This document shows positions 46,905 through 59,567 of a DNA stretch of 64,000 nt, piece by piece (positions within the stretch are counted from its first letter, which is position 1; each line of letters begins with the position of its first letter). The DNA is taken from positions 32,013,386 through 32,077,385 of the forward strand of contig CM026426.1 in NCBI GenBank assembly GCA_014871385.1, in the 5' to 3' direction. This DNA comes from Ceratodon purpureus (taxonomy: Eukaryota > Streptophyta > Bryopsida > Pseudoditrichales > Ditrichaceae). A program made the translations under genes and the position numbers. The notes beneath the pieces are model-generated. The model worked only from the letters and a program-made list of their open reading frames with translations, searched no databases and had not been told where the DNA came from.

Positions 46905-46927
46905 GGAGAACACTAAATGCCGCGTAG
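46905..46927. repeat. Left terminal inverted repeat of MULE-2
   Basis: Inverted match to 13850-13872; only three or four of the 23 bases differ. Confidence 0.65.
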
Positions 46928-47142
46928 GGAAGGATAAGGCGGGACAGCGCGCCTCGGCGTCCACCGTGGATCGCCATCGTGGACGGCCCCGTTTTCCCCG
47001 CGCTTCCCTTCCCGGGTAACTCCGATTCCCGGTAACTCGTCACGATGAGTAACACTGTGACATTTGTCGACTACCCTGTGACACTAAACACTGAGAGCAG
47101 ACGTGACACTAATTTTTCCAACTGACCCTGACCCACAAAAAA

Positions 47143-47160
47143 TGACGTCACGCCACGTCA
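47143..47160. promoter_or_regulatory. TGACGTCA site pair in the MULE-2 promoter region
   Basis: TGACGTCACGCCACGTCA contains one perfect TGACGTCA and an ACGTCA half site, 350 bp before ATG 47494. It parallels the site at 13620. Confidence 0.5.
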
Positions 47161-47493
47161 TTCATCTTCCATCTCCAAGTAGCGACTAGGGTTTTCCAGT
47201 GTCTAGGGTTCCACTGTTATGTTTGTTTGGGAATCGTTTTTCTGTGTTTTTTCGAAGGTGAACGTTGACAATCTACTTCTGAAGCCATATCTTCGTAGTT
47301 CCTGTTAGGGTTAGGTCTGCCTGCTTCTCGACCTTGAGTGTATACAGATTGAAAAATGTTAATGTCACCTACGGCTTGTAGTGTTCCTGCATGATTTTTT
47401 TCGTAGGTTTTTCATGTTCGGGATTTAGATCGATGGTATTCTGTTTATGTGATTGTCCTTTGAAGTTTTGAGGAATCCAACGTTGTTGTCAAT

Positions 47494-50400
47494 ATGGAGA
47501 CCCAAAATTGGAATAATCCGCAGTCTTCCTTTGCCAACATGGACGTTGCAATGGAGACCGAGGATTGGAAGTATACGAAGTCTGCCATTGTCTATACAGA
47601 CGTTGACATAGACGTTGGTGTTTACGATATTCACAAGCTTCAAGTGCAGGCTATTGAGGAACGTGTTCAGAATCCGCCCCCTGACACTTTCGGCCCAAGT
47701 GATTTGAGATGGGAGCTGGAATATCGACCGCCTAGGGGCGAGCACAAGAAGTTGCACATCGTGCAACAATGTTTTGTCCCTACAAGTCGTGTGCATGATT
47801 TCATAGAGGGTATGCAGTGCGGTCGGGAGGGAGCACAGTGCAGATTTCGACCTAGCAAGGAGAATCGACATCCGAATCAGAGTCAAGAAGGACACAAGAC
47901 TGCTCTCGACTTCACCCGGTAAGTCAGTCATGTACTGTCACAGTGTGTTATATGTGTCTTTATCTTCTCAATTCATATGTTCTCTACAATTTAGGGGTTC
48001 TTATGGAAAGTTAATGACTTTGTAGATATAGATGCGAGTATGGGCCAAAGGATTTCTCGCACATTGTGAAGCCAATTTTGGAGGAGCTACTACCGAAGCC
48101 AAGGAAGAAGAAACGTACTCCCGATTGCGCTCCAGAAGGTAACTTTATTGCTCAAACGCGTAAAGCACGTACAAGAAGAGTTAAAGATCCAGACGCCAAA
48201 AAACCACCACAAAGATTCAAGTCGAAAATTCCTGGATGTGCTGTGGATGCGATGGACTGGATGCTGTCAGGTCCCCCTCCATTGCCAAAGAAGCGACGAG
48301 GTAAGAAAACCGTACCAGATGACGCAATTGAGCAATCTATTAGAGACACTGACCAGCCCCTTCTGCCATTAGGGATTCCAGATCTGAATGAATTACCTGC
48401 ACATGAGGAGATCCACATAAGCCCTGTACCAGCAATGCGCAAGCGAGGGCCTAGAGAGAAGAAAGACAGTGACATAGGTGTAAAGTCCAGTGTCACAAGG
48501 GAAACAACGGTTTCCAAAGTGGTCAGGAAGAGGGCTTCGAAGTCCAAAAAGACGGCTGTACAGTTGGAACCGTCCGAAGCGACTTTCGGAGGTGGGCTTT
48601 CATGTGCACAGACATCAGACTCTGGTCTAGTAATTGATCCCATGATTTCTATCAAAACACCTGCAAAGAAGCGAGCACCTAGGAAGAAGAAGGGGTCATG
48701 GCCACCAAAGCATTAGTGGCACAAGGGCACGGAGGAGAGAACTGTAGGCCGAAGAGAGGAGGCAGTTGCCACTGCTTCAGAAGGTCGCAATGTTATGGGA
48801 TCTCTCACATTATCAAGTACTCATGTGACTGTTTCACAAGAGTGCTCCAGTGTCACAGACTGCCTAATCCCACTCCTGTCTGCTTTGTGTCCACGGTGAC
48901 GATGTCTGCTCACAAGCCACTTTATCTAGAACAGCAGACGGGGGGGACAAAGAAGCAGCATTAGGGGGACAGTTGGGTGATATAGCGACGTTGGTGGAGG
49001 AGGCAAAAGCGGAGTTCCATAAGAATGGTGTACTGAAGGCTCGTGTGGGTCAGAATAGCAGGAGGGACTCAAAGAAGAAGTGGGGGGTGTCCATAAAACG
49101 TGGATGTTTAGCGCAGTTCAATGTGAAGAGTCATTCTGCACTTGGCCAAAATCATCTCCCACCCCCACACTCCGGGGTGCTACTTCGACCACCCTTGGTG
49201 CACTCTTGACTAAACACTTGGACTCCCGGGACTCCCTCCCTCTCGCTCCGGGACTAGGGACTCGCGGACGCCCCTGTGGACCTGCGGACGTGCCTCCGGA
49301 CGACCCTCCGGACGTCCCTGCGGACTCCCTGTCCTTGCTCGCGCCGGCACTCGCGACGGGACTCCCTGTCCCTCGCGCGCCACGACTCGCGATGGGACTT
49401 CCTGTCCCTTCCCCGCCGGGACTCGCGATGGGACTCGGGACTCGCGGCGAGAGTCCCTGGCAATTTCGATGTCACGAAATTTGGACATTCGTGGAGGAAT
49501 GTCTAAGACGGAAGGACTCTTCAAATCAAATAATGAAGAAGCATTTAGAGCTTCTGAATCAATATCAGGCCGAGGGGAGGGATATAACACGGGATCTCCT
49601 GCTCACGACTAAAGACATTCGCAATATCTGTGGTAAATTGGCTCAGGAGACCTATATGTTACACAAAAACGACGCATAGAGTGTTAGAATGTGGGTTCCA
49701 AAAAATTCAGATAAGATATTCTACTATACAAAATCCAATAAAGAGAAGCCAGTTCCTGTTCCAGGCAAACTTACAGGTACGAATATGCCTTTTACTGTTG
49801 GCATACAAACTGAGTGGCAACGAAAGATGATGTTAAAGCACGGTCGCAATGGAGGAATTTCAGTCGATGCAACCTTTGGTACGAACGAGAAGAAGGTAAG
49901 TACCACCTACAACTGTGACACACTACAGATTCATTTGGTGTGTAACATTGTTCCTTGCATTTGTCGTATATCAGTGACATTGACTTCTTAACCTACATAG
50001 ACGTTGCAGTTTCCCCTATATGCTCTCATGGTTTTTGACAAATGGCATAATGGCGTCCCCATAGCATTTATGTTGACATCGAAGTGTGGGGAAGTCGACC
50101 TCACCCCGAGGATGAGAGCTTTAAACGCCAGGATGGTAGATGAACAACCTGATTGGAAACCTGCGGCCTTTATTGTGGACTGTGCCCAAGGAGAAATTAA
50201 TGCCATAAAGTGAGTTCTGAACCTTATATACTTCAGTCTTCCTCCGTGTGCTTGTTATTCTAAACTGTTGTTTATTTAAGATAGTTAAATAGTTGCAGAT
50301 ACCATGAACGGTATTTCTGTAACACTCACTGTCACAGTGTTACTGTATAATTTCGTCGTCATGTGAAGTAACAATGTCACACACTCTTACATTTAGTTGA

Positions 50401-51590
50401 TATAGTGTTGTAGCGAGATGTGGCCCGAAACTGCCATATTCCTTTGCCTCTAGCACGTTCAAAGGGCATGGCAGAAAAACTCTTGCTACAAGATTTCTGA
50501 TTTGGGGAGACGAGCTGCAATTATAAAGGAACTAGGGGAGATAATGTACGATCGGAGTTTGCCACCGGGAGAAGAGGGGAAAGACTGGGCTCGAAAGGAA
50601 ATAGAGGATTTGGAGAAAAAATACCCAAAAGAAAATGAGTTCTGGTCATACATGAAAGAACAATGGGTGGAAAAAGCGCAAATGTGGGTGGTGGGTTACA
50701 AGAACTTGCATTACTTTGGTCAAGATACAAATGCTGCCATAGAAGGATACCATGGGTTTGCGAAGTCCATACTAAAGTCCGAACGAAGTAGGATGACAGG
50801 CAGGAGAGTTGATTGGTGCATTACTGCTCTAACTGTAGATGTCGTCGATCATTATTGGTACAAAGATCTCCAAAAGGAGAAAGGCTTTGTGGACAATAAG
50901 AAGATGCAGGATACCGTCGTAGATTCAATTTTGAAGGCAAGACAAATACCTGACACGGACGTCACCTTGCCGGAGAAGGATGGTGACACTGCCATGGTGA
51001 CATCTACAACCCATCGACACATGCGATACATAGTGTACAATCTGGGATCAAAGTGCGGCGTATATAATTGTATTTGGGCGCAGAGAGGAAATATGTGTAA
51101 ACATCATGTAAAAGTTGTTATGATGATGCATCTTGACATAGCAGAGGAGACGATTGCAAGATATTGTAGGAGGATGGCTGGTAATGTTAACGGAGGATTA
51201 CAACAATTGTTAACACCACGCAAGGCTCAGATCAAGGTACCTGCTGATGTGTATAATCCTTTACTTGATCATACATCAGTGCCTCAAACACCAATTACTA
51301 CTCCTCAAAGGAGGCGTGTTGTTGATCTTTCAGACACGCTGCGACAACAGTTTATCCATCTCCATGAAGTAGTAGGAGAAGATTCATTTTTGAAGGAACA
51401 TCTCGTAGCAAAATTGAATCAAGCGCTAAGTCAACTGAGGAGACTGAAAGTAGATAAAAGAGAGGGGACCCTGCACCCCATGGCTAGATCTCCTATGTTT
51501 GAGACTATCGATGACGGAAAGGGATTCAAGCTTGCTCAACGGAAGGACTTCCTCGAGCGCGGCGGACCCTCGGTTGCACGTCGTCTTTAG
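47494..51590 (+). pseudogene. Mutator-like (MULE-2) transposase pseudogene
   Basis: Exon 1 47494-47918 (ATG 47494, donor GTAAGT), a basic KKR-rich exon from about 48032, the core exon to 49895, exon 50001-50209, and a last exon from about 50472 to TAG 51588. The catalytic triad is complete: ISVDATFG (about 49865), FIVDCAQGE (about 50175), NAAIEGYHG (about 50740). SWIM finger: YNCIWAQRGNMCKHH (about 51065); its first Cys position reads Tyr-Asn-Cys, where copy 1 has Cys-Thr-Cys, so one zinc ligand may be lost. Stops: TAG at 48714 and 49677 (CAG in copy 1), plus a minisatellite insertion at about 49206-49470. It is better preserved than copy 1 but still a pseudogene. Confidence 0.88.
49206..49470. 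repeat. GC-rich minisatellite inside the MULE-2 transposase gene
   Basis: Reiterated GGGACTCGCGATGGGACT- and GGACTCCCTGTCCCTCGC-like units of roughly 12-24 bp, about 70% GC. It is absent from the corresponding place in copy 1 (near 2480-2610). Confidence 0.75.
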
Positions 51591-51778
51591 GTAATGTTAC
51601 TGTTCCATTTATTCTTGGGGGACAGAGTCCATCGAGTGCGTAGCTTCACATTCACTCTCTGTCAATGTGACACTGTTCATGAATATCAGCCTTATATTGT
51701 CGTCAACCCAGTCGATTAGAGTCCTTTTTTTTCCTCGCCTTCTTCTATCTGTCTCTGGGGTCTGAGTAGGTAGTAGAG

Positions 51779-52198
51779 ATGATCCGCATAGTGTTCTTCG
51801 TCGAGTTTGATATAGTGGAGGTTACTGTCCTTGGGTTAGGGTTACTCCTACTCCGTTTTCTCTGGAAGAGATGTGGTATCAAGAGCGGCGTAGAGGAACG
51901 GGCTCACGACAGTTTTGGAGTTGCACAGGGGTTGGAGGGTGTTGGCTGCAGTTGTCCGATGCCGCGGTCTCGAGGCACATTGAGGAAGTCGAAGCAATGG
52001 AGGGAACGTTTTCGTAGTGGCGGCCGCCGGGGAAGAAGTCGCACCCAAGCAAAAGATCGTGCTATCGAGAACTCGCAGTCGTGGTGCGAAGATTCTGTGG
52101 CGGATGATGTTGGGGAAGTGCAATGGGTTATGAGTGAGTTTTACGATGGCCTCGTGGAGCATGAGTGGGACAATCTAAGTAGTTACAATGCGAAGTAG
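51779..52198 (+). CDS. Small ORF downstream of MULE-2 transposase, unknown
   Basis: 139 codons. A hydrophobic start (GLGLLLLRFLW) is followed by an Arg-rich segment (RFRSGGRRGRSRTQAKDR) and an acidic end. No family is recognised. Copy 1 has only short unrelated frames in the same place. It could be a small element gene or chance. Confidence 0.3.
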   Translation: MIRIVFFVEFDIVEVTVLGLGLLLLRFLWKRCGIKSGVEERAHDSFGVAQGLEGVGCSCPMPRSRGTLRKSKQWRERFRSGGRRGRSRTQAKDRAIENSQSWCEDSVADDVGEVQWVMSEFYDGLVEHEWDNLSSYNAK

Positions 52199-53755
52199 AT
52201 TATTCCAGTGTCACCAATCCTTCCTTTAACACTATATTCATTAATTTGGGAATATCTCATGTCCCAATTCGTTCATCACCTTAAAATTGGAATGCTCATC
52301 TTAATTAATGGAATATCATCAAGTTTTGAAATGTCGAGAAGACATTGAATGTGTCATTGTTCAAGGAAGTTTTGGAACTGTAATTGTCGGCTTCTTGATT
52401 GGAAACCTAGTGGAAACACATTGGGAACACATTGGAAACGCAGTAGTAAATATAACTTCCAAGAAACATTACTGAGAACATTCCCGTAATACATTAATCA
52501 TTTGCTCCAACTAGTGCAGAAAGGGTTTGAGAGGTTTCTGGATTGTATTGAAAACAGTACAAGAGTACATTGGGAGATTTAAAAAAATACAATCGATAAC
52601 TTGCTTACAATGTGGTTTCTGACGCTTTCCGCATGTTCAAGACACAAATAATGAGCAAAGGGATCTTTATTTCGTTGTTTAAGATCATGTACTGAAATTG
52701 TCATAAACATGTTTCAGTATTTTGATTAAATTCTATAATTACGGGAGGTGCTTAAACTATTTATATCTTACCAAATAATTGAATAATATCTTCTACTAAA
52801 TATACCTCATATGTCAACTACTTCCATACATTGATTTTGCTAGTTTACACATTAGGAGATAAAAATGTTGAAGAGATATAATGTATTTAGAATTGGCATG
52901 CTTGCTTATTATATCTAACCAATTAAGGTGTTCACCTTAAATACATGTGATATAAAAATGTGCACCCCATAAAAGGGGTAGTGATAACTACCGCCTTTTA
53001 TTGAAGTGGTGGCAACAGCCACCGTTGTTACATCTTGTCACTGCATCTTCAAGCTCTTTCTCAGGTGCTTCGGGTGGGCCCTGCTGGTTGGTACAACATT
53101 TCCTGTCTGTGAATTTTTCCCCAGCAGCATCAAGCCATGATGTACCACAAATTTGCTCACTATGAGTCCAATGGGTTTCAAACCCGCACTGATAATATGG
53201 AACACCCTCACTCCAACCAACAGATTTTGAGCCATGGCTTGGCGACAGAACCTATATTTCACATTCTATTATTGAGATCATCACATTTCATCATCAAAAT
53301 GGCCTATTATTACATCACTTGCTACTCTTCGAATATCGTCTATTAAAATTCATTCAAAACAATGGCAAACATTACTCTACATTATATGGACTTCTATGTC
53401 TCCAGCTAACCATTTCCGAATTGTAAAGATATTTTTGCACGTATTACAAGCAATGTCCATAACTAATTATAGTTTAATGTATCCTAAAAAAACTTGCATG
53501 TGTATATTGAGGCCCTCAAATGAGGTAAAAATTAGTTGTTATCCTATTGTATAATCGTTCAATCTCAAACATAAACGAGTCATATTCAAGATTTAGGTGG
53601 CCACCTTAATTTCATGCAACAAAATAATGATATTAGACACTTTTATTTTAGCTCTCATCATCCACGGTCTATTCGAAACAAGGCCAATTTGTACTCAATA
53701 AATAGTATAGGCATTTACGTGCTAGACACATCTCTGCAGCGATCAGATAGTTTTC

Positions 53756-53828
53756 CACCTAATATTGACATTTTACCACCTAATATTGACGTCTCTCCAC
53801 CTAATATTGTCGTCTATCCACTTAATAA
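53756..53828. repeat. 22-bp tandem repeat, about 3 copies
   Basis: Units of CCACCTAATATTGACGTCT type, translated in one frame as PPNID repeats. Probably noncoding. Confidence 0.7.
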
Positions 53829-54559
53829 TGCTTCTCAGTCCATTGAAACCGTTATGGTAATTCCTTACATAGAAGACCTCAAATAATAAGTATGCTTTTT
53901 TTAATCAGAACTTGCAAAATACTTTAGAATCCAACGTGGAGGAGTACAGAAGAATGAGGTGGCCACCTTAATTATTTGAAAGTTGTTTCCAAGACAAAAT
54001 TATTGTCGTCAGTAAAAAGATTATGTCCACCTCCATCATGCATATTTGTAACTATGCAATGCCTCTGAATTGGCTACGTGTTTAGTTTTTAAAATACCGC
54101 CTCTGTACATTTATCACCGCGACAGAGAGTATCAAAGATTCAAATAAATTACGTAGAATATTTGAGTGAACACTCAAATATATAAATAATGACCCATCAA
54201 TCTCTGATCAATACAAGTCTCGTCAACACACACACGTCTAACCAAATAGCAAATTCTATGATCATTCTGTCACATACTCGTTTCATGATTCCTAGCCTCA
54301 TATTTTAGCATTACATACAATTCATATTTTATCTACTCGGTTTAGGCAACTTTGCATGATTTAAGATTACGCATTAAATAATAACCAGGTTCGGTCAAGG
54401 GAGTTGGAGTATGTGTTGCAATGCCGCCTGACTCAATGGTTTCTTATTCTCTCTTGACCATACAGAGAATTCACGATAAGTCTCACTAATCCGCAACATG
54501 AGATGAGCTTATCTTATCCCTAGATTTGAACTATGTTTCTATGATCTGTGCAAATCGAA

Positions 54560-54775
54560 TCAGAGCTCCGCTACTTCTCCCTCCAATCTTCCTTTTAAGT
54601 GCACTGCGTCGTCTCTTTCCCGACGCAGAAGAGCGGACGTCCTCTCCTCATCCAGGAGATTTTTTTTGAGTTCATTAATTGTATTTTCTAATGCCTCCCT
54701 CGCAGGGTCATAAATGTCACAATCACAGGGAGATGTACTTTGCTTTCTTGCCCTCTTTGAACTACTTCCTGACAT
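54560..54775 (-). CDS. Small coiled-coil ORF, unknown
   Basis: 71 codons from ATG 54775 to TGA 54560. A basic Ser-rich start (MSGSSSKRARKQSTSP) is followed by a strongly helical, charged region (NTINELKKNLLDEERTSALL). The ATG directly follows a plausible acceptor (GTAGAAG). It may be an exon of a second gene of the surrounding element. Confidence 0.35.
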   Translation of the reverse strand: MSGSSSKRARKQSTSPCDCDIYDPAREALENTINELKKNLLDEERTSALLRRERDDAVHLKGRLEGEVAEL

Positions 54776-55332
54776 CTTCTACGAATTTGCAAATTTGTCA
54801 ATTGAAAAATAAAAACGGTTGTAATGCATGCTAGAAACTGTAAGAAGTCCTCATGCTTCCTTGCCATGATGGGTCGCACCTTTTAAAATCACCTATCTAT
54901 ATGTGAAATGATATGGTGTAACCAGAAAAGAGAACAGAGTGGAGGCTATCCGATCCATCAGTAATTATCGGTTGGATTGAGATGACCACCTTAAACATCT
55001 ACTACATTCATCAAAACTGAAAATTAACAAACATATTATAGCCAGATCTAGTCGTTCCAGTTCTGAAACTCTACATTTCAAATAGAAACTACTATCCCTG
55101 AAAATCCAGGCCTAATTAAGGCAACCACCTCAATTCCACGGCCCCCGCTTAGTCTACTCGTCCTCTGATGCTGGGACAACCTCCGTATCATCGTCACAAC
55201 GGTCCAGGTTATCCTTTGCGATTTCAACTTGCAAGGCCGGTATACTGATGTTCTGTGATATGGACCGGGGTTTCTATGCGGTTAGAATAGAATCAGTGTG
55301 CACCCAACACGGTTGTTGCGTTGAGTCTGCTT

Positions 55333-58300
55333 TCACCTTAGTGCGGCTCTCTCGGGAACATCCCACCCCCGATAGAACTCCTGCACATCCCTGTTCTTCT
55401 TCACGGGCGAGAAGTACTGGACCAGAATGTGCTGATAATTATCACTTGTTGAAGACAGCCTTGGATCCGAAAGGGCTAGAGCCAGCCAGACAAGCTTAGG
55501 AGGTTCTTCATCGTCGCCTGGACGCAGCAACAGCATGTATCCTTCCCCACAGTCCCGAGCAACTCAAAATGATGGCTGCGGTCTTTCTCGAGCTGGGCCA
55601 ATGAAATGATCATCGTCATGAAATTCTTCTCTCACACTCCCATCAGCGTTGAAAATATTGTTGACTCTTTCATTCACACGGGTTGTAGGCCAGAATCCCT
55701 CCACAAGTGTTTCCCCAAAGGCCATTGATGAATCTGGCAGTTCCAGCACGTCCTTCACACCCTTTTAGTAGTCGATGAGCGGCCCATGCCTTCTCATATA
55801 ACTGCCCGAATCGTCTTGTGCTGCAAGCGACTCCCAATAGTTAATGAAACCTTGAAGACCCTTCACAATTTCGTCTGCATTTCGCATGGGAATAGGAATA
55901 GCTCTTCCAGGATCACCAAGTGGCAGCCTTTGCTTGCCAGCAGCATTCATAGCCCATAGCTTTATGCCTTCACTTGGTTTCCATAGGTAGTCTGAGCATT
56001 GAATTTTGAACTACATGATTGGTTCCCCGTCCCGCATGGAGAACTTGAACTGCTGACCTTTGGTATGCCCAATAAGCTTATCCCCATCCTTCGCAATGAA
56101 CGGTTCAACGTAGGCCTTGAAATCTCGAACCTCCTCAATCAAGTGAGGAATAACCTTCCCTGAATTCACGTCAATGTTCATGTATGACTCCATTAGAGAA
56201 GGCAGCGTTGGATGATCTTGCTCTCGCAATTTCATGCTCCACCTTCCAAAGGAGGCGTCAATGTCCTCGTGTGTATGACCCACAAGAAGGAACGAGACGA
56301 ACACTTTCTCAAAAATCCCCTTTGCAACTAGGAGAGACCAGAAGCAGAACACATATCTATTTTTGTTATCTTTCCAACAATTGTCAAGTTGAACGTGAAG
56401 GACAGGCGGGAGGTTACTAGGGTCAATAGACTCTCCTGATAATCCCAATGCTTCGATACATGCTTCCTTCCCCTGAAGTAGTGCACTATACAGCGGTGAC
56501 CTCCTAGAGTTCTAAAAGAGCTCGCCAGTCGCTGACACTTTCGGCTTTTCAAGATCGCATAGCAGTCTTGCAATGGATCCAACTGTGTGATTTGAGTCTG
56601 CTTTGTATAAATCCAGAGAATAGTGCGCATATCGAACATCTCCATGGCCATGGACAATCATACCAGTTACCAAAACCGGAAGTTTCATCAGTCCATCAGT
56701 GTTCTTGTTTCTTGAAGCAAAGCAAGGCAACGCTGTCTTCAAGTGATCCATCTTGTCGTGAATAATGGTCAAATCCTGATCAGGCTTCTAGATGGACAGG
56801 TACCTTGATGCGTAATACGCTTGACGATGAGCCTCCTGTTCAGCAAGGTGTCGCTCAAGTGATTTGGCATAGAATGCATAAGTTGTTGATCCTACTGGAT
56901 GAGCATCTCGAAGTTATTTCCGCTTGTCACAGGTGCCACATCTAGCAAACATATCTCCAGGGCGTCTGATGATGCATTTGCTAAATTCTATCTTCCAAAG
57001 AAAGCTCACTGTCGACGAAGAAATGGGTGGTAACCCCAAAGCTAAGTTCATCTGCAAAGTTCAGACGTGTTTCAGAGTCACAACAACTTATTGAAGAGGG
57101 TTACAAAATACGTATGAAGAACTACGCCCATGTGAATTGTAATAGAAATCGCATCCCTAGAGTGATGATGTCAATAAACCCCTCAATTGTTGTTCAACTA
57201 GGTTACGAGTACTCTGATTCAGGTGGTCACCTTAAAATATCCCCACTCTGCAAGTGTTTTACTTCATCTACATATGCATCATAGTACTTAGAGCCCGTCT
57301 ACTGTCTACCAAACATATCACTACATTCAGGTGGTCACCTTAAAATCGCATGCGGGGGTTCTGTCAATGATTATGCATGGCATGACCAATCACTGCAACA
57401 CTACTCTGTAGATCTGATCGCCGAGTCAATTGCATCCCTTATAACAAATCCTATATTCATTAAATAACGCTACATATCATTAAGGTTGTCGGATGAAGGT
57501 GGAAGACATCTGCGCGAGTGGTTGTAAGCCACATTTGGTCCAGGACCTATTTGTCTTCATAGAAATTAAGGTGATCACCTAAAACCGAGGGTCCATATGG
57601 GACAATACCCATATGGAGATAGCATGAACTCGTGTAAAACAAAACAGTAATGGATCACGTCTGTTTTTCAAGTTAATTGTCATTGACAACTTCAAAAAAC
57701 AACTACATTCACGCCTACCGTCGAAGATTAAAACAATGTGGTCAACTGTTACCATAAGAATCATGTTAGCCTTCAATATATTACGCTTCGAGATTTGTAG
57801 CTCGTTTTTAAAACAGTCGAGACTAAACACAACAATGTTATTTTAAACATTAACCTAGTTGACTCAGTATGCTCTGGTTATGAAGGAAAGCCTTACATAC
57901 CTCGTTTAGCTTTCCTCTGATGTCTTTCCACTTGGTTTTGGCAGGTAGCACACGCTCGACTACTCTCTCCCCAGTAGCGAGTGTTCGGAATCTGTGCGGC
58001 ATAAGATCTGCTGTGGTGTCGATGATGCATGCAAGCGATGCCAGAGCCTAGCTGGTTGCGGCCCTACGTTTCTTCATTCCTCGATTACCATGGTGTGTTG
58101 ACCGAACGCCAAGTCCAGCATTGGAACGTTGTCTATAGAACTCTGTCTTAGACACCGACATGATTATCATCCAACCTTTCAAGCACACTTCATCATTTTC
58201 GAGTACTACGTACTTCCAATCCCTACCTCGGCGAACATGCCTATGAACATCGAGTTTAATGTGCGATCTCAACTTGTGATCAGATGACCACATCTCATAC

Positions 58301-58860
58301 CTCAAACTTTTCACGACTTCGGGTGATATTCTTTGAGTACATCTCCTCATGCAACATGTTTTAGAAAATACTTCAAAAATGGCTTGATTGCTTATTAATC
58401 GTTCAAGCCCATCTGAGCGTTCCCACCTACGCACCCGAGTTGTATTGTATTGCCGACGATGTCCCTCACGCACATCATTTCCACGTGCCAAGCATTCCTC
58501 CTTGAAAGCCCTTCTGAGGTCAAACAACGACATGCCATCGACCCTGACGAAGCGTGTGGGCCAACGGCGAACCAAAAACCTCCAGTCCGAGGGTACAAAC
58601 TCAGACACTGCGCTCTCTAAGATGAGGACCCTGACATCTTCAGGACCTAACTGCCGGTTATCGATGCAGTCTGCTTCTTGACAGTTCCGAACTACTCCTC
58701 CACCGACCAATTTCTTGTGTACATTAAATAACGACATGTTCTGGTTTAACCTCTCTGCTCGTGGGAGCCCAGCACGGATAGGTTTTGGTATGTTGTCATC
58801 GACCTGTACATGAACCTCAGGCATAGAATCGTCGGGCTCCAAGTCCGATGGCGTCGGCTC
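55333..58860 (-). pseudogene. DUF7869-like DDE transposase pseudogene
   Basis: Two large exons: 58860-57901 (acceptor TTATAG, donor GTATGT) and 57051-55333 (acceptor TTTGCAG), both phase 0. The first ends TLATGERVVERVLPAKTKW. The second contains CGTCDKRK, IIHDKMDHLKTALP, VTGMIVHGHGD, LHVQLDNCWKDNKNR and LVGHTHEDIDASFG. These are hallmarks of a eukaryotic transposon protein group I recall as DUF7869, thought to have an RNase-H-like fold with catalytic acids in the MDH, LDN and HEDID boxes. In-frame stops: 58048, 56914, 56788, 56512, 56011, 55765, 55564. The frame is otherwise continuous, so decay is by point mutation. The palindromes sit in its intron and flanks. Confidence 0.75.
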
Positions 58861-59513
58861 CTATAATAGACAGTTTCAGAACCATTACGTCTCAAAGGAA
58901 AATGATGTCCGCCTATGAGACTGAAAATATAAAACGAGAAAGAAAGACTCAGTAAAAGATTGCTTAGAACAAAGTAGGGGCTCGGCCTAGTATTGGCGTC
59001 ATTGACCTCCCCTCTCAGTGCTGGATCTGTTGAAATATTGAACAAGGACAACGACAAGATGAAGTCATTTTAAATATCTAAAGCAGGAGAAAACTTCTCA
59101 ATTCACGATTGGAATCAAAATAATTTAATTACTCGTGGAGTAGAAACGATATGATTGAGGAACGCGTCTTCTTTGGCATTACTGTTTTAAGGTGGCCACC
59201 TTAATCCATATACTTATACCAATGTCCAAATCTATAAAGCAGCCGGAAAGTGATCAACTTCAAAAAGGCATCTACTTCCATACTGTTCAGCCGTCGGTAG
59301 TAGTGTGGATATGGATATAACCTTTGAGAATAGGAGGCACTTGAATAGCTGCTTCTTTTATTTCTCCTTCAAACAAAATCTGTATAAAAATAGTGATGGC
59401 ATGAATGTTAAATATCTAGAAATGCAAGTGTCACCGTGTGAGATAATCAATGACGTGTAATCAATAGTCAACTGACCCCGACATGCGGAGGGAGAAATAG
59501 AACGAGGAAATAC

Positions 59514-59567
59514 CTCTTCTGACAAGTCGCTAGGGTCCGCCGCCATGTTTCGGATCAGGTCTGGATT
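59514..59567 (-). pseudogene. Possible 5' coding exon of the DUF7869-like gene
   Basis: 54 bp between CTACAG and GTATTT, an open phase-0 exon (NPDLIRNMAADPSDLSEE) containing an ATG. The join to 58860 is in phase. An intervening exon cannot be excluded. Confidence 0.35.

Larger units (their letters stand above)
46905..52213 (+). mobile_element. MULE-2: second copy of the Mutator-like element, transposase half only
   Basis: Starts with GGAGAACACTAAATGCC (46905), then a GC-rich stretch, GTGACA words and TGACGTCA (47143), the same order as the MULE-1 right end. It carries a transposase gene homologous to 1-4718. The last GTGACAYTG word lies at 52206. I found no right terminal repeat and no Ulp1 gene, so the right part seems deleted, or the element is a shorter form. 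Confidence 0.65.

Noticed and set aside
53010..53030. GCCACCGTTG matching the MULE-2 left flank (46894) as a target duplication
   Set aside because: The match is imperfect, extends into non-flank sequence, and no terminal repeat adjoins it.
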